Source: Sporodiniella umbellata | Lineage: Eukaryota > Mucoromycota > Mucoromycetes > Mucorales > Rhizopodaceae | Length of the DNA: 64,000 bases | NCBI GenBank assembly: GCA_025677835.1 | Contig: JAIXMR010000004.1 | Coordinates: 62,001-126,000, forward strand | Direction: 5' to 3' | Shown here: positions 62,295 to 64,000 of the stretch, piece after piece | Layout: every line of letters begins with the position of its first letter | How positions within the stretch are numbered: the first letter of the stretch is position 1 | The notes under the pieces: model-generated | What the model was told of the DNA's origin: nothing | Seen by the model: only the letters and a program-made list of their open reading frames with translations | The model's database searches: none | Made by a program: the position numbers and the translations under genes

Positions 62295-62610
62295 ACGTAC
62301 CAGGACTTTAGACATACCAACACGTAAGGCTATTAAGAGATAGTTAGAAAGTACGTCTTTTTTTTTAAAAAAAAAAATTGCTTTCCGATCTTTGATATTT
62401 CAATTGTAAATGTTCAAGTTGTAGTGACCATCTCAAATTGAAATACAAAGAGGACACGAATCAACGTAAAATATCCATTATAGGCTCTTTATGGAAAGTA
62501 AACTTCTGAGTTAAAAACACTCACATCATATATTTGTTTTTTTACGCGGCTCAATGGATTACAAATCCAAACCTTTTATTTCCCACAAATCTTTTTGAAA
62601 AAGAAAAAAA

Positions 62611-63276
62611 ATGTCAGAAGTCAAGATAGTTGGTGTTCCATTCTCAACCTATACTCGGACCATGAGGATGGCTCTGATGTATCTAAATGTTCCCTTTCAG
62701 CTAGTGAAAGCAGACCCTCATAGCGAGTTAGCCTACAAGTATAATCCATTTGGACGCATACCCTCCCTGTTACATGATAACAAAGAAATCTTTGAAACAA
62801 CTGCAATTTGTAGCTATATTGATGCCACTTTCTCAAATCAATTGACACCTCAAGACTTGAAAACAAAAGTAAAGATGAAGCAAATGATTAGTATTCTAAG
62901 CGACTACGTTTTCCATCACATCATCATCAACGTCTGTAAGCGTCGCGATACATATGAAAAACAAAACAAAACTGAAGACGAAATCCATAATCTTCTCAAA
63001 AAGCATATGGAGAAAGCTACAAGCATTATAAAAAGCTTAGACAAACTCATTCCTTTGGATGGAACAAAGTTTTTATGCGGTGAGCAACTGACTTGGGCTG
63101 ACTACTTTCTTTACCCTACAGTTGCAGATATGTTTGCTTTTCCCGAGAAAAAAATATTCGCTGAAAGCTCTCCAAAGTTGATGACCTGGTACAAGCATTT
63201 TGAGGATAGAAAGGAAGTTGTCGAAACATATCCTGGAACTGTAGCTCATACTCGCGCCTACGCGTCCAACATATAA
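62611..63276 (+). CDS. Glutathione S-transferase
   Basis: Conjugates glutathione to electrophiles or acts in related redox chemistry. Single exon of 221 residues, typical length. The thioredoxin-fold half starts MSEVKIVGVPFSTYTRTMRM with a likely catalytic Ser/Thr near residue 12-14, then NPFGRIPSLL (cis-Pro) and EIFETTAICSYID (glutathione-binding ETxAI). The helical C-terminal half contains LTWADYFLYPTVADMF, the GST N-capping box region (T-W-A-D). No signal peptide. The lack of introns is unusual for the window. Confidence 0.92.
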   Translation: MSEVKIVGVPFSTYTRTMRMALMYLNVPFQLVKADPHSELAYKYNPFGRIPSLLHDNKEIFETTAICSYIDATFSNQLTPQDLKTKVKMKQMISILSDYVFHHIIINVCKRRDTYEKQNKTEDEIHNLLKKHMEKATSIIKSLDKLIPLDGTKFLCGEQLTWADYFLYPTVADMFAFPEKKIFAESSPKLMTWYKHFEDRKEVVETYPGTVAHTRAYASNI

Positions 63277-63309
63277 ATAAAAGCAGTCTTTGTTTCCTCT
63301 TGTTTTCCC

Positions 63310-63341
<32 letters not shown>

Positions 63342-63353
63342 GGTTTTATCTAC

Positions 63354-63990
63354 TTAGGCCGTAAACAATCCTTGAATCAGTTCAGTGATGCCGATATCAT
63401 TTGTGTTGAATTCATAACAACCCCACATTACTGTAGAAGTAGTACCAACCAGAGTCCACATTGCAGCCTTGTGGAGTCTAGGGTACACACGCTTAGGTAT
63501 GTAATCGATGATACATGATTCAAATCCCAAAAAGATGTGATAAGGCAAAACAACACCCATAAGACCGTCGACAATCGGATGGGCACCATATACCATTTGT
63601 GTACTTATTAAAGGAATCAATGCAATAGCTGCTCCACGTTCCATATTCCAATGATGGGCACCATACTGGTATCCTTGTTCTACAATAGGCTTCTTGGTAT
63701 CTTCCTTTTTCTCTTCTTTTGTTTCCTCTTTCATTTCCAGTTCCTTTTTATCAGCTTCCACTGTTTTTTCTTGTGTTAAAGCGCTTTCAGTAACAATGCC
63801 GGATGTTGGTGTTGTGGTTTCCAATGTTGGTTTGCTTCCAGCTGTATGTCGTTCATCAGGCACATAACTCAGTAAGCTATAACTAACTATTACCTGAATA
63901 GGGTCTCAAGCTCATGAAAGGAGCATGTGTAAGACGAGATCTGTATTGAGAAGTCAAGCCAGCTGTTTTGAAGACAGATCTAAAAGCCAT
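63354..63990 (-). CDS. SDH4: Succinate dehydrogenase membrane anchor subunit
   Basis: Small haem-b membrane anchor of respiratory complex II (CybS/SdhD family; Tim18 is the yeast paralogue). Minus strand: exon 1 is 63990-63894 and encodes a mitochondrial presequence (MAFRSVFKTAGLTSQYRSRL), followed by a 52-bp intron (63893-63842). Exon 2 is 63841-63354. A charged Lys/Glu linker (about 45 residues) precedes the conserved part HHWNMERGAAIALIPL, GAHPIVDGLMGVVLPYHIF, FESCIIDYIPKRVYPRLHKA and a last membrane helix. The long charged linker is unusual. The stop is 77 bp from the convergent GST stop. Confidence 0.88.
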
Positions 63991-64000
63991 GTTTATGCTA

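Overview
This window is nuclear DNA of a filamentous fungus. Its genes are intron-dense, with mostly 40-66 bp GT-AG introns. The DNA looks AT-rich by eye, is full of poly-T and poly-A runs, and intergenic gaps reach about 2.8 kb. The gene set (Dia2/Pof3, Rsc9, Arb1, Mug70, a DUF2408 protein, a Cdc11-type septin, the PKA regulatory subunit, flavocytochrome b2) is fungal. Short introns, AT richness and the mix of Ascomycete-like and animal-like genes (cystinosin, a bifunctional PFK-2/FBPase-2, an SLC18-like carrier, an ARID2-like Rsc9) suggest an early-diverging lineage, most likely Mucoromycota. That placement is inference. I recognised no rRNA, tRNA, CRISPR array or intact transposon.

Layout. 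1-9 kb: the 3' part of ATE1, a poorly resolved block (1.5-3.1 kb), a Dia2/Pof3-type F-box protein, RSC9, and convergent phosphopantothenate-cysteine ligase. 9-22 kb: MDM35/TRIAP1, cap-binding CBC2/CBP20, a small secreted protein, ARB1 and a TANGO2 homologue on the minus strand, a near-empty 2.8 kb stretch, and a DUF2408 gene. 22-31 kb: RPS23, the CBS-PB1 protein Mug70, a PFK-2/FBPase-2 on the minus strand, and a PSR1-like CTD-family phosphatase. 32-42 kb: cytochrome b2, an RSF1/CECR2-like DDT-WHIM-PHD protein, PGK1, and an SLC18-like MFS carrier. 44-54 kb: POL1 (DNA polymerase alpha), LSM8, a septin, and the PKA regulatory subunit. 55-64 kb: RPL8/eL8, TAN1, cystinosin, a PPR protein, a glutathione transferase, and SDH4.

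The genes are mostly unrelated housekeeping functions with no operon-like or cluster logic. Loose themes are chromatin and replication (RSC9, RSF1-like, ARB1, DIA2, POL1), RNA processing (CBC2, LSM8, TAN1), carbon metabolism (PFKFB, PGK, cytochrome b2, SDH4) and membrane transport. Most exon structures were worked out by hand from reading frame, splice consensus and recalled family motifs. They are models, not transcript evidence.

The most interesting signals are in the two ribosomal protein genes. Each has a first intron placed immediately after the start codon and longer than typical here. Both introns contain the word CGGATGGAT. The RPS23 intron also has a 13-bp inverted repeat that would loop out a decoy poly-T/GCAG acceptor. 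Other points of note are a tandem 3' splice site in the PFKFB gene that would switch off its bisphosphatase half, a cytochrome b2 with no visible mitochondrial presequence, and several coding-looking fragments that I could not assign.
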